DNA of 64,000 bases from Streptomyces sp. STR69 (GCF_024519455.1 NZ_JALJRY010000012.1:124001-188000), one strand, 5' to 3'. Counted from the first letter of the stretch, positions 53,273 to 62,332 are shown. The notes: generated by a model not told the origin, from the letters alone. A program made the numbers and translations.

Positions 53273-54640
53273 ATGAGCAACGCGCCCCTCGCCTCAGGCG
53301 CCGAAGGCCCCGACGCCCTACGGCCGTTGCTCGACACCGTCCTCGACGCGCTGGGCACCGGACGCCGCGCACGAGGCGGACCGTTCCCCGCGGGCGGCCC
53401 CGACGCGGTCGCCGCCCGCCTCCGGGACGCCGTGGGGGACGTACTCCCCGAAGACGGCGACCCGACCGCCCTGCGCACCCTCGTGCACGCCCTCGCCGAG
53501 GGCGCCGCCGACCCCGCCGACCCGTTGTGCGCGGCACACCTGCACTGCCCGCCGCTCGCCGTCGCCACCGCCGCCGACCTCGCCGTCAGCGCGCTCAACC
53601 CCTCCCTCGACTCCTGGGACCAGGCCCCCGCCGCCTCCGCCCTCGAAGCCCTCGTCACCCGCACCCTCGCCCACGAGATCGGCCTCGCCGACGCCCTCGT
53701 CACCAGCGGCGGCACCGAAGCCAACCAACTCGCCCTGCTGCTCGCCCGCGAAGCCCACAGCGGCACCGTGCAGTTGGTCTGCGGAAGCAACGCCCACCAC
53801 TCCCTGCCCCGCGCCGCCTGGCTCCTCGGCCTGCCCGACCCCGTCGTCGTCCCCGCACCCGCCGGCACCCTCGACCCCGCCGCCCTCGACGAAGCCCTCA
53901 CCGCACTGCCCGGCCCCCGCGGCTCCGTCCTCGTCGCCGCCACCGCCGGCACCACCGACGCCGGCCTCATCGACCCGCTCCCCGAGATCGCCGGCCTCTG
54001 CGCCGCCCACGGCGCCCGCCTCCACATCGACGCCGCCTACGGCGGAGGCCTCGCCTTCAGCGACCGCCACCGCGACAAACTCGCCGGCCTCGACCGCGCC
54101 CACACCGTCACCCTCGACCTGCACAAACTCGGCTGGCAACCCGTCGCCGCCGGCCTCCTCGCCGTACGCCACCCCCGCGACCTCGCCGCCCTCACCCAGC
54201 GCGCCGACTACCTCAACGCCGACGACGACACCGAAGCAGGCCTCCCCGACCTCCTCGGCCGCTCCCTGCGCACCACCCGACGCCCCGACGTCCTCAAACT
54301 CGCCGTCACCCTGAAAACCCTCGGCCGCACCGGACTCGGCACCCTCGTCGACCAAGTCTGCGCCCGCGCACGGGAGTTCGCCGCCATGGTCCACAACCAC
54401 CCCGGCTTCGAGCTCTACGACCCACCCGTCATCAGCACCGTCCTGTTCCGGCCCGCCGAAGCCACCGACGAAGCCGTGGCCGCCGTACGCAGGCAACTCC
54501 TCCACGACGGACGGGCCGTCCTCGGCCGGGCCGCGCTCGACGGCAGGCTCTGGCTCAAGGCCACCCTCCTCAACCCCCACACCCGGCCCGACGACCTGGC
54601 CGCCCTCCTGAAACTGGTGGAAGGACACACCCCCCGATGA
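53273..54640 (+). CDS. PLP-dependent amino-acid decarboxylase (DesA/DABA decarboxylase type)
   Basis: A 455-residue group II decarboxylase. SALNPSLDSWDQAPAASALE and VTSGGTEANQLALLLARE bind PLP phosphate; HIDAAYGGG has the PLP-pairing Asp; Lys285 in LDLHKLGWQPV is the Schiff-base lysine. Such enzymes act on lysine (DesA, making cadaverine), ornithine or 2,4-diaminobutyrate. The next gene, coupled by ATGA, is a diamine/amino-acid N-hydroxylase, so a hydroxamate building block such as N-hydroxycadaverine is likely. GGAGGA precedes ATG 53273. No iron box was found in 53156-53272. Confidence 0.87.
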   Translation: MSNAPLASGAEGPDALRPLLDTVLDALGTGRRARGGPFPAGGPDAVAARLRDAVGDVLPEDGDPTALRTLVHALAEGAADPADPLCAAHLHCPPLAVATAADLAVSALNPSLDSWDQAPAASALEALVTRTLAHEIGLADALVTSGGTEANQLALLLAREAHSGTVQLVCGSNAHHSLPRAAWLLGLPDPVVVPAPAGTLDPAALDEALTALPGPRGSVLVAATAGTTDAGLIDPLPEIAGLCAAHGARLHIDAAYGGGLAFSDRHRDKLAGLDRAHTVTLDLHKLGWQPVAAGLLAVRHPRDLAALTQRADYLNADDDTEAGLPDLLGRSLRTTRRPDVLKLAVTLKTLGRTGLGTLVDQVCARAREFAAMVHNHPGFELYDPPVISTVLFRPAEATDEAVAAVRRQLLHDGRAVLGRAALDGRLWLKATLLNPHTRPDDLAALLKLVEGHTPR

Positions 54641-56085
54641 GCCACCCCCCGACGGGTCACCCCCAGACCCCCAACCCCCCACGCCACGAACCCGATCCAC
54701 CCCGCGACCTGGTCGGCATCGGCATCGGCCCCTTCAACCTCTCGCTGGCCGCGCTCGCCCACCCGCTCACCGAACTCGACACCGTCTTCTACGAACAGCG
54801 CCCCGGCTTCGACTGGCACCCGGGTCTGCTCATCGACGGCGCGACCGTCCAGGTCCCGTTCCTGGCCGACCTGGTGACCCTCGCCGACCCCGCCAGCCCC
54901 TGGTCCTTCCTCAACTACCTGCGGGCCCGCGACCGGCTCTTCCCCTTCTACTTCGCCGAGCGCTTCCACATCCAGCGCGCCGAGTACGACGCCTACTGCC
55001 GCTGGGTCGCCGACAGCCTCCCCGGACTCCACTTCGGCCACCAGGTCGACGCCGTCCGCTTCAACCCCGAACGCGACGTCTTCGAGGTCGACTTCACCCA
55101 GCTCGACAGCGACGGAGAGGCCGAGGCGCTGGGCCGGACGTACACCAAGAACATCGTCCTCGGCGTCGGCACCGCCCCCTACGTCCCCGACCCGCTCAAA
55201 CCCCTCGTCGAGGCCCCCGGCGTCCCCGTCATCCACGCCGCCGACTACCTCGCCCACCGCGAAACGTTTCTCGCCGCCGAGCACATCACCGTCATCGGCT
55301 CCGGACAGACCGGCGCCGAGGTCTTCCTCGACCTGCTCCGCAACCGCCCCGCAGGACACGAGAAACTCCACTGGATCGGCCGCAGCGAGGCCTTCGCCCC
55401 CATGGAGTACTCCAAACTCGGCCTGGAGCACTTCACCCCCGACTACACCCGCTACTTCCACGCCCTCGCCGAACCCGTCCGCGACCGCCTGGTCAGCTCA
55501 CAGTGGCAGCTCCACAAGGGCATCGACGCCGACACCATCGCCACCATCCACGACGAGCTCTACCGCCGTACGATGCACGGCGGTTGGCCCGACGCCGTCC
55601 TCACCCCCGGCGTCCGCGTCCGCACGGCGGGCAGGATCGCGACCACCAAGGTCGAACTCCACCTGGAACACGTCCAGCAGAACACCCGCTCCCGCCTCAC
55701 CACCGACGCCGTCGTCCTCGCCACCGGCTACCGCGAACGCCCCCTCGGCCGCATCCTCGCCGGACTCGACCCCTACCTCCGCCGCGACAGCGCCGAACGC
55801 CCGCGCGTCGACGAACAGTTCAGGCTCGTCCTCGACCCCTCCGTCACCGGCGCCGGCTGCCACGTCTACGTCCAGAACGCCGAACTCCACACCCACGGCG
55901 TCGGCGCCCCCGACCTCGGCCTCGCCGCCTGGCGCAGCGCCACCATCCTCAACTCCCTCACCGGCAAAGAGCCTTACCCCCTGCCGGGCCGAACCGCCTT
56001 CACGACCTTCGGGCTCGACCCTCAGCCGCAGATCCCCCCGGCCCGGCAGGCCCGGACCCTCACCCCGCTCGTCGAAGGCAGGTGA
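54637..56085 (+). CDS. FAD-dependent L-lysine/diamine N-monooxygenase (IucD/SidA/DesB type)
   Basis: A 482-residue flavin N-hydroxylase: LVGIGIGPFNLSLAAL (FAD site), DGATVQVPFLADLVTLADP, FLNYLRARDRLFPFYFAER, VIGSGQTGAEVFLDLL (NADPH site), FAPMEYSKLGLEHFTPDY and VVLATGYRERPL (C-terminal ATGY motif). It hydroxylates the terminal amine of lysine, ornithine or cadaverine during siderophore assembly. The start overlaps the decarboxylase stop (ATGA). The acyltransferase and NIS synthetase expected in a desferrioxamine-type cluster (DesC, DesD) are not downstream. Confidence 0.9.
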   Translation: MSHPPTGHPQTPNPPRHEPDPPRDLVGIGIGPFNLSLAALAHPLTELDTVFYEQRPGFDWHPGLLIDGATVQVPFLADLVTLADPASPWSFLNYLRARDRLFPFYFAERFHIQRAEYDAYCRWVADSLPGLHFGHQVDAVRFNPERDVFEVDFTQLDSDGEAEALGRTYTKNIVLGVGTAPYVPDPLKPLVEAPGVPVIHAADYLAHRETFLAAEHITVIGSGQTGAEVFLDLLRNRPAGHEKLHWIGRSEAFAPMEYSKLGLEHFTPDYTRYFHALAEPVRDRLVSSQWQLHKGIDADTIATIHDELYRRTMHGGWPDAVLTPGVRVRTAGRIATTKVELHLEHVQQNTRSRLTTDAVVLATGYRERPLGRILAGLDPYLRRDSAERPRVDEQFRLVLDPSVTGAGCHVYVQNAELHTHGVGAPDLGLAAWRSATILNSLTGKEPYPLPGRTAFTTFGLDPQPQIPPARQARTLTPLVEGR

Positions 56086-56150
56086 AAAACGGAGAGTAAA
56101 AATAGCGCAAGGGGAGGAAGACGTCCGACGACAGCGGCGTTGGGCCCGCC

Positions 56151-57302
56151 ATGACAACGACGTGGATCGCAGCCCACCGCTCCGCCGTCCTCAGCCCCCA
56201 CGAGGACTTCCACCTCTTCGAACCCCGCACCTTCACCGACCAGACCGTACGGCAGTACCTGCGCCTGGCCGGAGGGGGCGACGCCCTCCGGGTCAGGCTC
56301 AGCAACCGCTACGGCAAGGAGCCCCTGGACATCGGCGGCGCCCACCTCGCCACCCGCACCCGGGGCGGCGGCATCGACCCCGTCACCGACACCCCGCTGA
56401 CCTTCTCAGGCGCCCCGACCGCCGTGATCCCCGTCGGCGAAGAGCTCCTCAGCGACCCCGTCGAACGGCCCGCGCACGCGGGCGAGGAGCTCGTCCTCAG
56501 CCTCTATCTGCCGGGCGACACCGGACCGACCACCTACTCCGCCGTCGCCCACGACACCGGACACGTCGTCCCCGGCAACCAGCTCTCCGCCGAAGTCCTC
56601 GACGACGCCGAAGAGCTGACGACAAGTCACCTCCTCGCCGGCGTCGACGTCCTCGCGCCCGCCGGCACCCGCATCGCCGTCGCCTTCGGGGACTCATGGG
56701 TCGAGGGCGCGTCCACCACCCCCGGCGCCGACAACAGCTTCCCCGCACAGCTCAGCCGCCGCCTCACCCGCGGCTGGATCGTCAACCAGGGCATCTCCGG
56801 CAACCGGCTCCTCACCGACGAGGCCGGCGAACACCTCCTGGCCCGACTCGAACACGACGTCCTGGACGTGCCCGGCGTCAGCCACGTCCTGATCCACGCC
56901 GGCCTCAACGACATCGGCCTGCCCGGCGCCCAGTCCTTCCCCGAACCCCCGACCGGCGCCCCGACCGCCGAGGACCTCATCGCGGGCTTCACCGCCCTCG
57001 CCGACCGCCTCCACGCCGCCGGACTCATCGCCATCGGGGGCACCCTCGGACCGTACGAAGGCACCATCTACGACGGCGTCGACACCCCGCAGGGCCAGGC
57101 CACCCGCCGCCGCGTCAACGACTGGCTGCTCGGCGCGGACCAGCCCTTCGACGCCGTCGTGGACATCGCCGCCGCCGTCGCCGACCCGGCCCGACCCACC
57201 CGGATCCGCGCCGAGTTCAACGCCGGCGACGGCCTCCACGTCAACGACGCCGGCGCGAAAGCCATCGCCGACGCCGTCGACACGACCCTGCTCACGCTCT
57301 AG
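56151..57302 (+). CDS. SGNH/GDSL hydrolase with N-terminal accessory domain
   Basis: A 383-residue protein. The first ~165 residues are a beta-rich accessory domain (DQTVRQYLRLAGGGDALRVRLSNRYGKEPL). The SGNH domain follows: VAFGDSWVEG with nucleophile Ser182, NQGISGNRLL (Gly block), HAGLNDIG (Asn block) and DGLHVNDAGAKAIAD (Asp and His of the triad). It is an esterase or deacetylase of small molecules or glycans. No signal peptide is evident, so it is likely cytoplasmic. Its stop interlocks with that of the convergent 5'-nucleotidase (CTAG shared). AGGGGAGGAAG lies upstream, about 30 bases before the ATG, leaving the start somewhat open. Confidence 0.88.
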   Translation: MTTTWIAAHRSAVLSPHEDFHLFEPRTFTDQTVRQYLRLAGGGDALRVRLSNRYGKEPLDIGGAHLATRTRGGGIDPVTDTPLTFSGAPTAVIPVGEELLSDPVERPAHAGEELVLSLYLPGDTGPTTYSAVAHDTGHVVPGNQLSAEVLDDAEELTTSHLLAGVDVLAPAGTRIAVAFGDSWVEGASTTPGADNSFPAQLSRRLTRGWIVNQGISGNRLLTDEAGEHLLARLEHDVLDVPGVSHVLIHAGLNDIGLPGAQSFPEPPTGAPTAEDLIAGFTALADRLHAAGLIAIGGTLGPYEGTIYDGVDTPQGQATRRRVNDWLLGADQPFDAVVDIAAAVADPARPTRIRAEFNAGDGLHVNDAGAKAIADAVDTTLLTL

Positions 57303-59104
57303 AACACCGGCGTCCCGTTCCGCGTCAACTTCCAGTCCACCGACGCGAATTCGGCCGGATCCAGCACACCCTTCGCGGTCACCCACTCCGCGATCCGCGT
57401 CCGGATCTCCGTCGACTCCGACCACACCTCGGTCGCCGACGCCACATGCGGGAACGCACCGCCGCCGTTCGCCCGGTAGTTGTTCACCGCCAGCACGAAC
57501 TGCTGCGCGTCGTCCAGCGCGGCACCGTTGTAGGTGAGGTTCTTGATCCGCGACCCCGCCGCCTGCGCGATGTCGATGTCGTACGAGAACCCGGACACGT
57601 AGTCGTAGTTGTAGTCCGGACGGCCGTTCGCGTTCGTCAACTTCTCCGTGTCCACAGCCGCGTCGGCGGCCGTCTGCACGAAGTACTCCGCCGAGTACTC
57701 CAGATACGCCCGCACCTGAGCACCCGTCAGCAGCTTCGCGACGAGCGTGTTGTCGTACACGTACAGCCCCGACAGATCCCGGATCGTCACGTTGCCCGCC
57801 GGGATCTCAGACGTCCGCGAGAACGGCGACGCCTGCGCGATCACCGGCAGCGACGCATACGACGTCCCCGCCAACGCCGCCTTCACCACGTCCTCCTGGA
57901 CCTTGGTGATCAGGTCGATGATCGGCGCGTCCTTGTACCGCGCGTCCACCGTCGTCAGCGTCGCCGTCGCCGTACCGACCACCTGGTTGACGTACTCCAC
58001 GACCAGCGCGTGCTCGTCCTTCAGCAAGCGCGTGATCTTCGGATCGTCCGCGACCGTCTTCGCGTCCCGCAGCGAGGCCGCCACCGACTCGACCGCCCAA
58101 CGCCCCTTCTCGAAGACCAACTCGAAGTCGAACACGCTCAACCGCTCGGCGTAGCACAGCGGTTCGGACAGCACGACCGTCTTCCCCGTCGCCGTGTTCG
58201 TGACCTTCAACTCCGGGATCTCCACATGCGCGTGACCGACGAGGATCGCGTCGATCCCGGGCACCTGCTGCGCGACCAGCGCCGCCGAGTTCTCCACGTA
58301 CGGCAGCTGATCACCGTACGACGACGTCCCCGACGACCCCGAATGCGCCGACACCACGACGACATCCGCCCCCATCGACCGCAGCTTCGGCACCCACTTC
58401 GCCGCCTGCTCCTCAAGACCCGGGAACGTCAACTTCCCCTGCACGTACGCCTTGTCCCAGATCGCGATCCCCGGGTTCGTCAACCCCAGCACCGCCACCT
58501 TCACCGGCGGCGCACCCGGCACCTGGAACTTCTTGATGAAGTACGGCGGGAACGCCGGCTTCAGCGTCTTCGCGTCCAGCGCGTTCGCCCCGAGCAGCGG
58601 GAAACGGCACTGGTCCTCGAACTTCCGCAGCGTCTCGATGCCGTAGTTGAACTCGTGGTTGCCCAGCGCCGCCGCGTCGTACCCGATCGCGTTCATCGCC
58701 TGCGCCATCGGATGCACCGGACCACCCTTCGCGGTGATCGGATCCACCTTCGCGAAGTAGTACGTCAGCGGAGTGCCCTGGATCGTGTCGCCCGCGTCCA
58801 GCAGCAGCGTGTTCCGCCGCCCCTTCTCCTGCCGGATCTGGTTCACCAGCGTCGACACCCGCGCCAGACCCATCGCGTTGCCCTTGGCGTCCGCGTACTC
58901 CGCGTCCTTGAAGTAGTCCCAGTTGAAGACATGCCCGTGCAGGTCCGTGGTGCCCATGACGGTCAGCGAGTACCGCTTCGGGTGCTTGCCCGGCTTCTTC
59001 TTCTCCGCGGCCTGCGCCGCCGGAGCCGCCGCCGCACCGGCCAGCGCCACCCCCGCACCCGTCACGGCGGACTTCTTCAGGAACTTCCGGCGGTTCAAGG
59101 GCAT
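57299..59104 (-). CDS. Tat-exported 5'-nucleotidase / 2',3'-cyclic phosphodiesterase
   Basis: A 601-residue precursor. MPLNRRKFLKKSAVTGAG is a clear twin-arginine (Tat) signal, with an AAPAAQAA cleavage region. The calcineurin-like metallophosphatase domain has TTDLHGHVFNWD, DAGDTIQGTP, GNHEFNYG and LVGHAHVEIP. The C-terminal 5'-nucleotidase substrate domain has NNYRANGGGAFPH. It strips phosphate from extracellular nucleotides. ATG 59102-59104 has GAGGAG with an eight-base spacer. An 11-base-period direct repeat lies upstream, but it does not fit the PhoP box. Confidence 0.93.
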   Translation of the reverse strand: MPLNRRKFLKKSAVTGAGVALAGAAAAPAAQAAEKKKPGKHPKRYSLTVMGTTDLHGHVFNWDYFKDAEYADAKGNAMGLARVSTLVNQIRQEKGRRNTLLLDAGDTIQGTPLTYYFAKVDPITAKGGPVHPMAQAMNAIGYDAAALGNHEFNYGIETLRKFEDQCRFPLLGANALDAKTLKPAFPPYFIKKFQVPGAPPVKVAVLGLTNPGIAIWDKAYVQGKLTFPGLEEQAAKWVPKLRSMGADVVVVSAHSGSSGTSSYGDQLPYVENSAALVAQQVPGIDAILVGHAHVEIPELKVTNTATGKTVVLSEPLCYAERLSVFDFELVFEKGRWAVESVAASLRDAKTVADDPKITRLLKDEHALVVEYVNQVVGTATATLTTVDARYKDAPIIDLITKVQEDVVKAALAGTSYASLPVIAQASPFSRTSEIPAGNVTIRDLSGLYVYDNTLVAKLLTGAQVRAYLEYSAEYFVQTAADAAVDTEKLTNANGRPDYNYDYVSGFSYDIDIAQAAGSRIKNLTYNGAALDDAQQFVLAVNNYRANGGGAFPHVASATEVWSESTEIRTRIAEWVTAKGVLDPAEFASVDWKLTRNGTPVF

Positions 59105-59144
59105 GTCTGGATCTCCTCGGGAAACGGTCAACAACGCGCGTAGA

Positions 59145-59162
59145 TTCTTACTCGCTTCTTAC
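59145..59162. repeat. Direct repeat with 11-base period upstream of the 5'-nucleotidase
   Basis: TTCTTAC occurs at 59145-59151 and again at 59156-59162 (minus strand: GTAAGAA twice). A period of one helical turn is common for binding sites of dimeric response regulators. The sequence does not resemble GTTCACC PHO-box units. It lies 41 bases upstream of the nucleotidase start in a divergent gap (59105-59231). Confidence 0.4.
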
Positions 59163-59231
59163 CGGAAGCGACAGGCTCCGCAGGTTTCGATCTGATGACC
59201 AGAAGACGCCACAACTGACAGAGTGGGACGT

Positions 59232-59951
59232 ATGACCACCCCCACCCAGGACGACCCCCAACCCGCCGTCCCCTACGGCACCCCCGACGCCCCCCGCATC
59301 GCCGTCCGCGGCGAAGCCCGCCTCGAAGTCGACCCCGAGATCGCCCGCATCGGCATCACCGTCGCCGCCCGCGGCACCGACCGCCGCACCGCCCTCGACG
59401 ACCTCACCCGCCGCAACGCCACCGTCCTCGACCTCGTCAAAAGCTACGGCGAAGCCGTCGAACGCCTCGAAACCGGCGGCTTCTCCATCACCCCCGAACT
59501 CACCAAACACGGCCGAGGCGAACGCGTCCACCGCTACCACGGCAGAGTCCACATCACCGCCGAACTCACCGACTTCACCACCCTCGGCGAACTCACCACC
59601 CGCCTCGCCGACCTCGAACTCACCCGCGTCGACGGCCCCTGGTGGGCCCTCCGACCCGACTCACCCGTCCACCGCCAGGCCCGCCAGCAAGCCGTACGCG
59701 AAGCCGTCCAACGCGCCCGCGAATACGCCGAAGCACTCGGCACCACCCTCGCCGCCCTCGTGGAACTCGCCGACATCGGCGCCGAGAACGCCGAAACCTA
59801 CGCGGCACCCCAGCGCCGTATGCGCTCCATGTCCCTCGCCGGCGCAGCCGCCGAGGACACCACCGCCGCACCCCTCGACCTCGAACCCCAACGGCAACAC
59901 GTCTACGCCCAGGTCAACGCCCGCTTCACCATGGCACCCCCGAGCCTGTAA
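59232..59951 (+). CDS. SIMPL (DUF541) domain protein
   Basis: A 239-residue protein with the SIMPL fold: PRIAVRGEARLEVDPEIARIGITVAARGTDRRTALDDL (regionally residues 21-58), RYHGRVHITAELTDF, and ARQQAVREAVQRAREYAEALG followed by the last strand HVYAQVNARFTMAPP. No signal peptide or membrane segment is seen, unlike many periplasmic members, so it should be cytoplasmic. The function of the family is unsettled (oxidative stress and signalling links are reported). GAGTGGGA precedes ATG 59232. It is divergent from the 5'-nucleotidase. Confidence 0.85.
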   Translation: MTTPTQDDPQPAVPYGTPDAPRIAVRGEARLEVDPEIARIGITVAARGTDRRTALDDLTRRNATVLDLVKSYGEAVERLETGGFSITPELTKHGRGERVHRYHGRVHITAELTDFTTLGELTTRLADLELTRVDGPWWALRPDSPVHRQARQQAVREAVQRAREYAEALGTTLAALVELADIGAENAETYAAPQRRMRSMSLAGAAAEDTTAAPLDLEPQRQHVYAQVNARFTMAPPSL

Positions 59952-60017
59952 CCGGAGATCCCAATTCACCGATTCGAAACGCTCATTGGAGCACCCCACC
60001 GCACATTCAAGCCTTGT

Positions 60018-60044
60018 CAATAACCCTTCACCCAAAGGTTGTTG
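60018..60044. promoter_or_regulatory. Imperfect inverted repeat upstream of pyk
   Basis: CAATAACC (60018-60025) and GGTTGTTG (60037-60044) match at seven of eight positions around an 11-base spacer, about 54 bases before the pyk ATG. TACGCT (60086-60091) is a possible -10 seven bases before the ATG, which would make the pyk mRNA almost leaderless; no good ribosome-binding site is visible. No clear -35 was found. Confidence 0.35.
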
Positions 60045-60097
60045 AGTAGTCATGCACGGCCAATTCCCTACCCACCGGTAAGGCCTACGCTCAAACC

Positions 60098-61534
60098 ATG
60101 CGCCGAGCAAAAATCGTCTGTACATTGGGCCCCGCCACCGACTCGTACGACCAGATCAAAGCCCTGGTCGAAGCCGGAATGGACGTAGCCCGCTTCAACC
60201 TCAGCCACGGCACCCACGCCGAACACGAGGAGCGCTTCCAGCGCGTCCGAAAGGCCTCCGAAGAGACCGGCCGCAGCATCGGAATGCTCGCCGACCTTCA
60301 AGGCCCGAAGATCCGACTCGGCCGATTCACCGAAGGCCCCGTACTCCTTGAACGCGGAGACACCTTCACCATCACCGTCGAAGCAGGCGCCAAAGGCGAC
60401 CGCCAGTCCTGCGGCACCACCTACGCCGGCCTCGCCACCGACGTCACCCCCGGCGAACGCGTCCTCGTCGACGACGGCAAGGTCTGCCTCGAAGTCACCT
60501 CCGTCGACGGCCCCCGCGTCCACACCAAGGTCGTCGAAGGCGGCATGGTCTCCGACCACAAGGGCCTCAACCTCCCCGGCGTCTCCGTCTCCGTCCCCGC
60601 CCTCTCCGACAAGGACGAGGACGACCTCCGCTGGGCGCTGCGCTCCGGCTTCGACGTCATCGCCCTCTCCTTCGTCCGCAGCGGCAAGGACATCGACGAC
60701 GTCCACCGCATCATGGACGAGGAAGGCCACCGCCTCCCCGTCATCGCCAAGGTGGAGAAGCCCCAGGCGGTCGAGGCCATCGACGACATCGTCGCCGCCT
60801 TCGACGGCATCATGGTCGCCCGCGGCGACCTCGGCGTCGAAATGCCCCTCGAACAGGTCCCGATCGTCCAGAAGCGCGCGATCAAACTGGCCAAGCGCAA
60901 CGCCAAGCCGGTCATCGTCGCCACCCAGATGCTCGACTCGATGATCGAGAACTCCCGCCCCACCAGGGCGGAAGCCTCCGATGTGGCGAACGCCGTCATC
61001 GACGGCACGGACGCGGTGATGCTCTCCGGCGAGACCAGCGTCGGCAACTACCCCATCGCGACCGTCACCACCATGGCCCGCATCGTCGAAGCGGCGGAGG
61101 AAGACATCCTCGCCAAGGGCCTGCCCCCACTGACCGAACGCAACAAGCCCCGCACCCAGGGCGGCGCGGTGGCCCGGGCCGCCGCCGAGATGGGCGACTT
61201 CCTCGGCGCGAAGTACCTGGTGGCCTTCACCCAATCCGGCGACACGGTACGGCGGTTGTCGCGCTACAGGTCCCCCATCCCCGTGATGGCCTTCACCCCC
61301 GACCCGGCCACCCGCGCCCAACTCACCCTCACCTGGGGCGTGGAGACCATCCTCGGCCCCCATGTCGACTCCACCGACGCGATGGTCGACCAGGTCGACG
61401 ACCTCCTCCTCAAGTACGGCCGCTGCCAGAAGGGCGACATCGTCGTCATCACGGCGGGTTCACCGCCCGGAGTGGCCGGCTCGACTAACCTCGTCCGCGT
61501 GCACCATGTCGGCGAGGACGACAGTCCCAAGTAG
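60098..61534 (+). CDS. pyk: Pyruvate kinase
   Basis: A 478-residue glycolytic enzyme making pyruvate and ATP from phosphoenolpyruvate. MRRAKIVCTLGPATDSYDQ (start), FNLSHGTHAEHEERF, ALSFVRSGKDIDDV, AKVEKPQAVEAIDDI (Lys and Glu near the metal), MVARGDLGVEMPLEQVP and GTDAVMLSGETSVGNYP are diagnostic. The C-terminal allosteric domain (VAFTQSGDTVRRLSRYR) is complete. Streptomycetes often have two pyk genes. The gene ends 10 bases before the convergent HTH/LAGLIDADG gene. Confidence 0.96.
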   Translation: MRRAKIVCTLGPATDSYDQIKALVEAGMDVARFNLSHGTHAEHEERFQRVRKASEETGRSIGMLADLQGPKIRLGRFTEGPVLLERGDTFTITVEAGAKGDRQSCGTTYAGLATDVTPGERVLVDDGKVCLEVTSVDGPRVHTKVVEGGMVSDHKGLNLPGVSVSVPALSDKDEDDLRWALRSGFDVIALSFVRSGKDIDDVHRIMDEEGHRLPVIAKVEKPQAVEAIDDIVAAFDGIMVARGDLGVEMPLEQVPIVQKRAIKLAKRNAKPVIVATQMLDSMIENSRPTRAEASDVANAVIDGTDAVMLSGETSVGNYPIATVTTMARIVEAAEEDILAKGLPPLTERNKPRTQGGAVARAAAEMGDFLGAKYLVAFTQSGDTVRRLSRYRSPIPVMAFTPDPATRAQLTLTWGVETILGPHVDSTDAMVDQVDDLLLKYGRCQKGDIVVITAGSPPGVAGSTNLVRVHHVGEDDSPK

Positions 61535-61544
61535 CGGCGGGGGG

Positions 61545-62297
61545 TCAGTGTTTGGGGCCTACATGCGTGTCCATGAGGGCTACTGAGGCTTTGCGGGCGA
61601 CGGAGATGTTCTGGGCGTTCGCCTGTTTCCAGCTGACGCCGACTTTGTCGAGGGTGTCGGTGTAGAGCTGCCTGATATCCGTCGAGAGGTTGGTGAAGAA
61701 GTACCGGGGGTATTCGTAGCGCTTGCACGCACCCGCGATTGTGCGGGTCGTCCAGTTGGTGATACGGCAGCCGTCGGAGTGGATGAGACCCCGGATGAAT
61801 TCCCAGGGGTGAGCGTCGACGATTTCCTGCTGCCAGGGTTCGAGGGCGATACGGCGCTCGTGCTTCTTGCCGGGGGCGTGCTGGGGAAACAGGTCGGGCC
61901 AGTGCCGGAAGTAGCTGGTGACCATCGCGTAGCCCTCCTTCTGGAGTGCGTGGACGCCGATGCCCGGGCGCACCTTCGTGATGGCCTCGCGGCACAGTTG
62001 CAGGAGCCCTGGCCATGCGTCGGCGCACGCGATCCTAAGGTAGTGGCCGGTGCCACGAGGGTGGGGGCTGATGCAGCCGTCGCCGAGGTACAGGCCCAGG
62101 AGATAGGCGTAGGCGTGATTGTCGGCAGGTGGCCCGGGTGCCGGAGCCGTGATGCCGGGCAGGGGTTCGAGGCGGTCCCGCCAGGAGCGGATCGCGGCGC
62201 GTGAGATACCGGTCTCGCGACTCACGGAGTTGAGGCTGCGCCCCTGTTCGAGCAGCGCGAGGGCTCGCTTGCGTGTGCTGATGTCGTACATGTGCAT
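61545..62297 (-). CDS. HTH protein with a LAGLIDADG-like domain
   Basis: A 250-residue protein. Residues 1-45 hold a transposase-like helix-turn-helix (RKRALALLEQGRSLNSVSRETGISRAAIRSWRD). Two helices with LAGLIDADG character follow: YLLGLYLGDGCI (about 66-77) and FIRGLIHSDGCRI (about 165-177), each with the conserved acidic residue. Two such motifs in one chain are typical of monomeric homing endonucleases. The start is taken at ATG 62297; ATG 62291 is possible. It is next to a tRNA gene, but no intron or intein host is seen, so it may be a domesticated regulator. Confidence 0.75.
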   Translation of the reverse strand: MHMYDISTRKRALALLEQGRSLNSVSRETGISRAAIRSWRDRLEPLPGITAPAPGPPADNHAYAYLLGLYLGDGCISPHPRGTGHYLRIACADAWPGLLQLCREAITKVRPGIGVHALQKEGYAMVTSYFRHWPDLFPQHAPGKKHERRIALEPWQQEIVDAHPWEFIRGLIHSDGCRITNWTTRTIAGACKRYEYPRYFFTNLSTDIRQLYTDTLDKVGVSWKQANAQNISVARKASVALMDTHVGPKH

Positions 62298-62332
62298 ACT
62301 CTGTGAGAGTGATCGCGATGACACGCAGCAGA

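Noticed and set aside
53318..54700. A Gly/Glu/Val-rich minus-strand frame opposite the decarboxylase
   Set aside because: Typical antisense artefact; the plus-strand decarboxylase has the PLP lysine and all motifs.
56162..59143. A 993-codon plus-strand open frame over the SGNH and 5'-nucleotidase genes
   Set aside because: Arg/Pro-rich low-complexity translation in the wrong frame of the SGNH gene and antisense to a nucleotidase with a full Tat signal and metal motifs.
59105..59231. PHO box for the 5'-nucleotidase
   Set aside because: No GTTCACC-like direct repeat was found on either strand. The only periodic element is TTCTTAC, which does not match.
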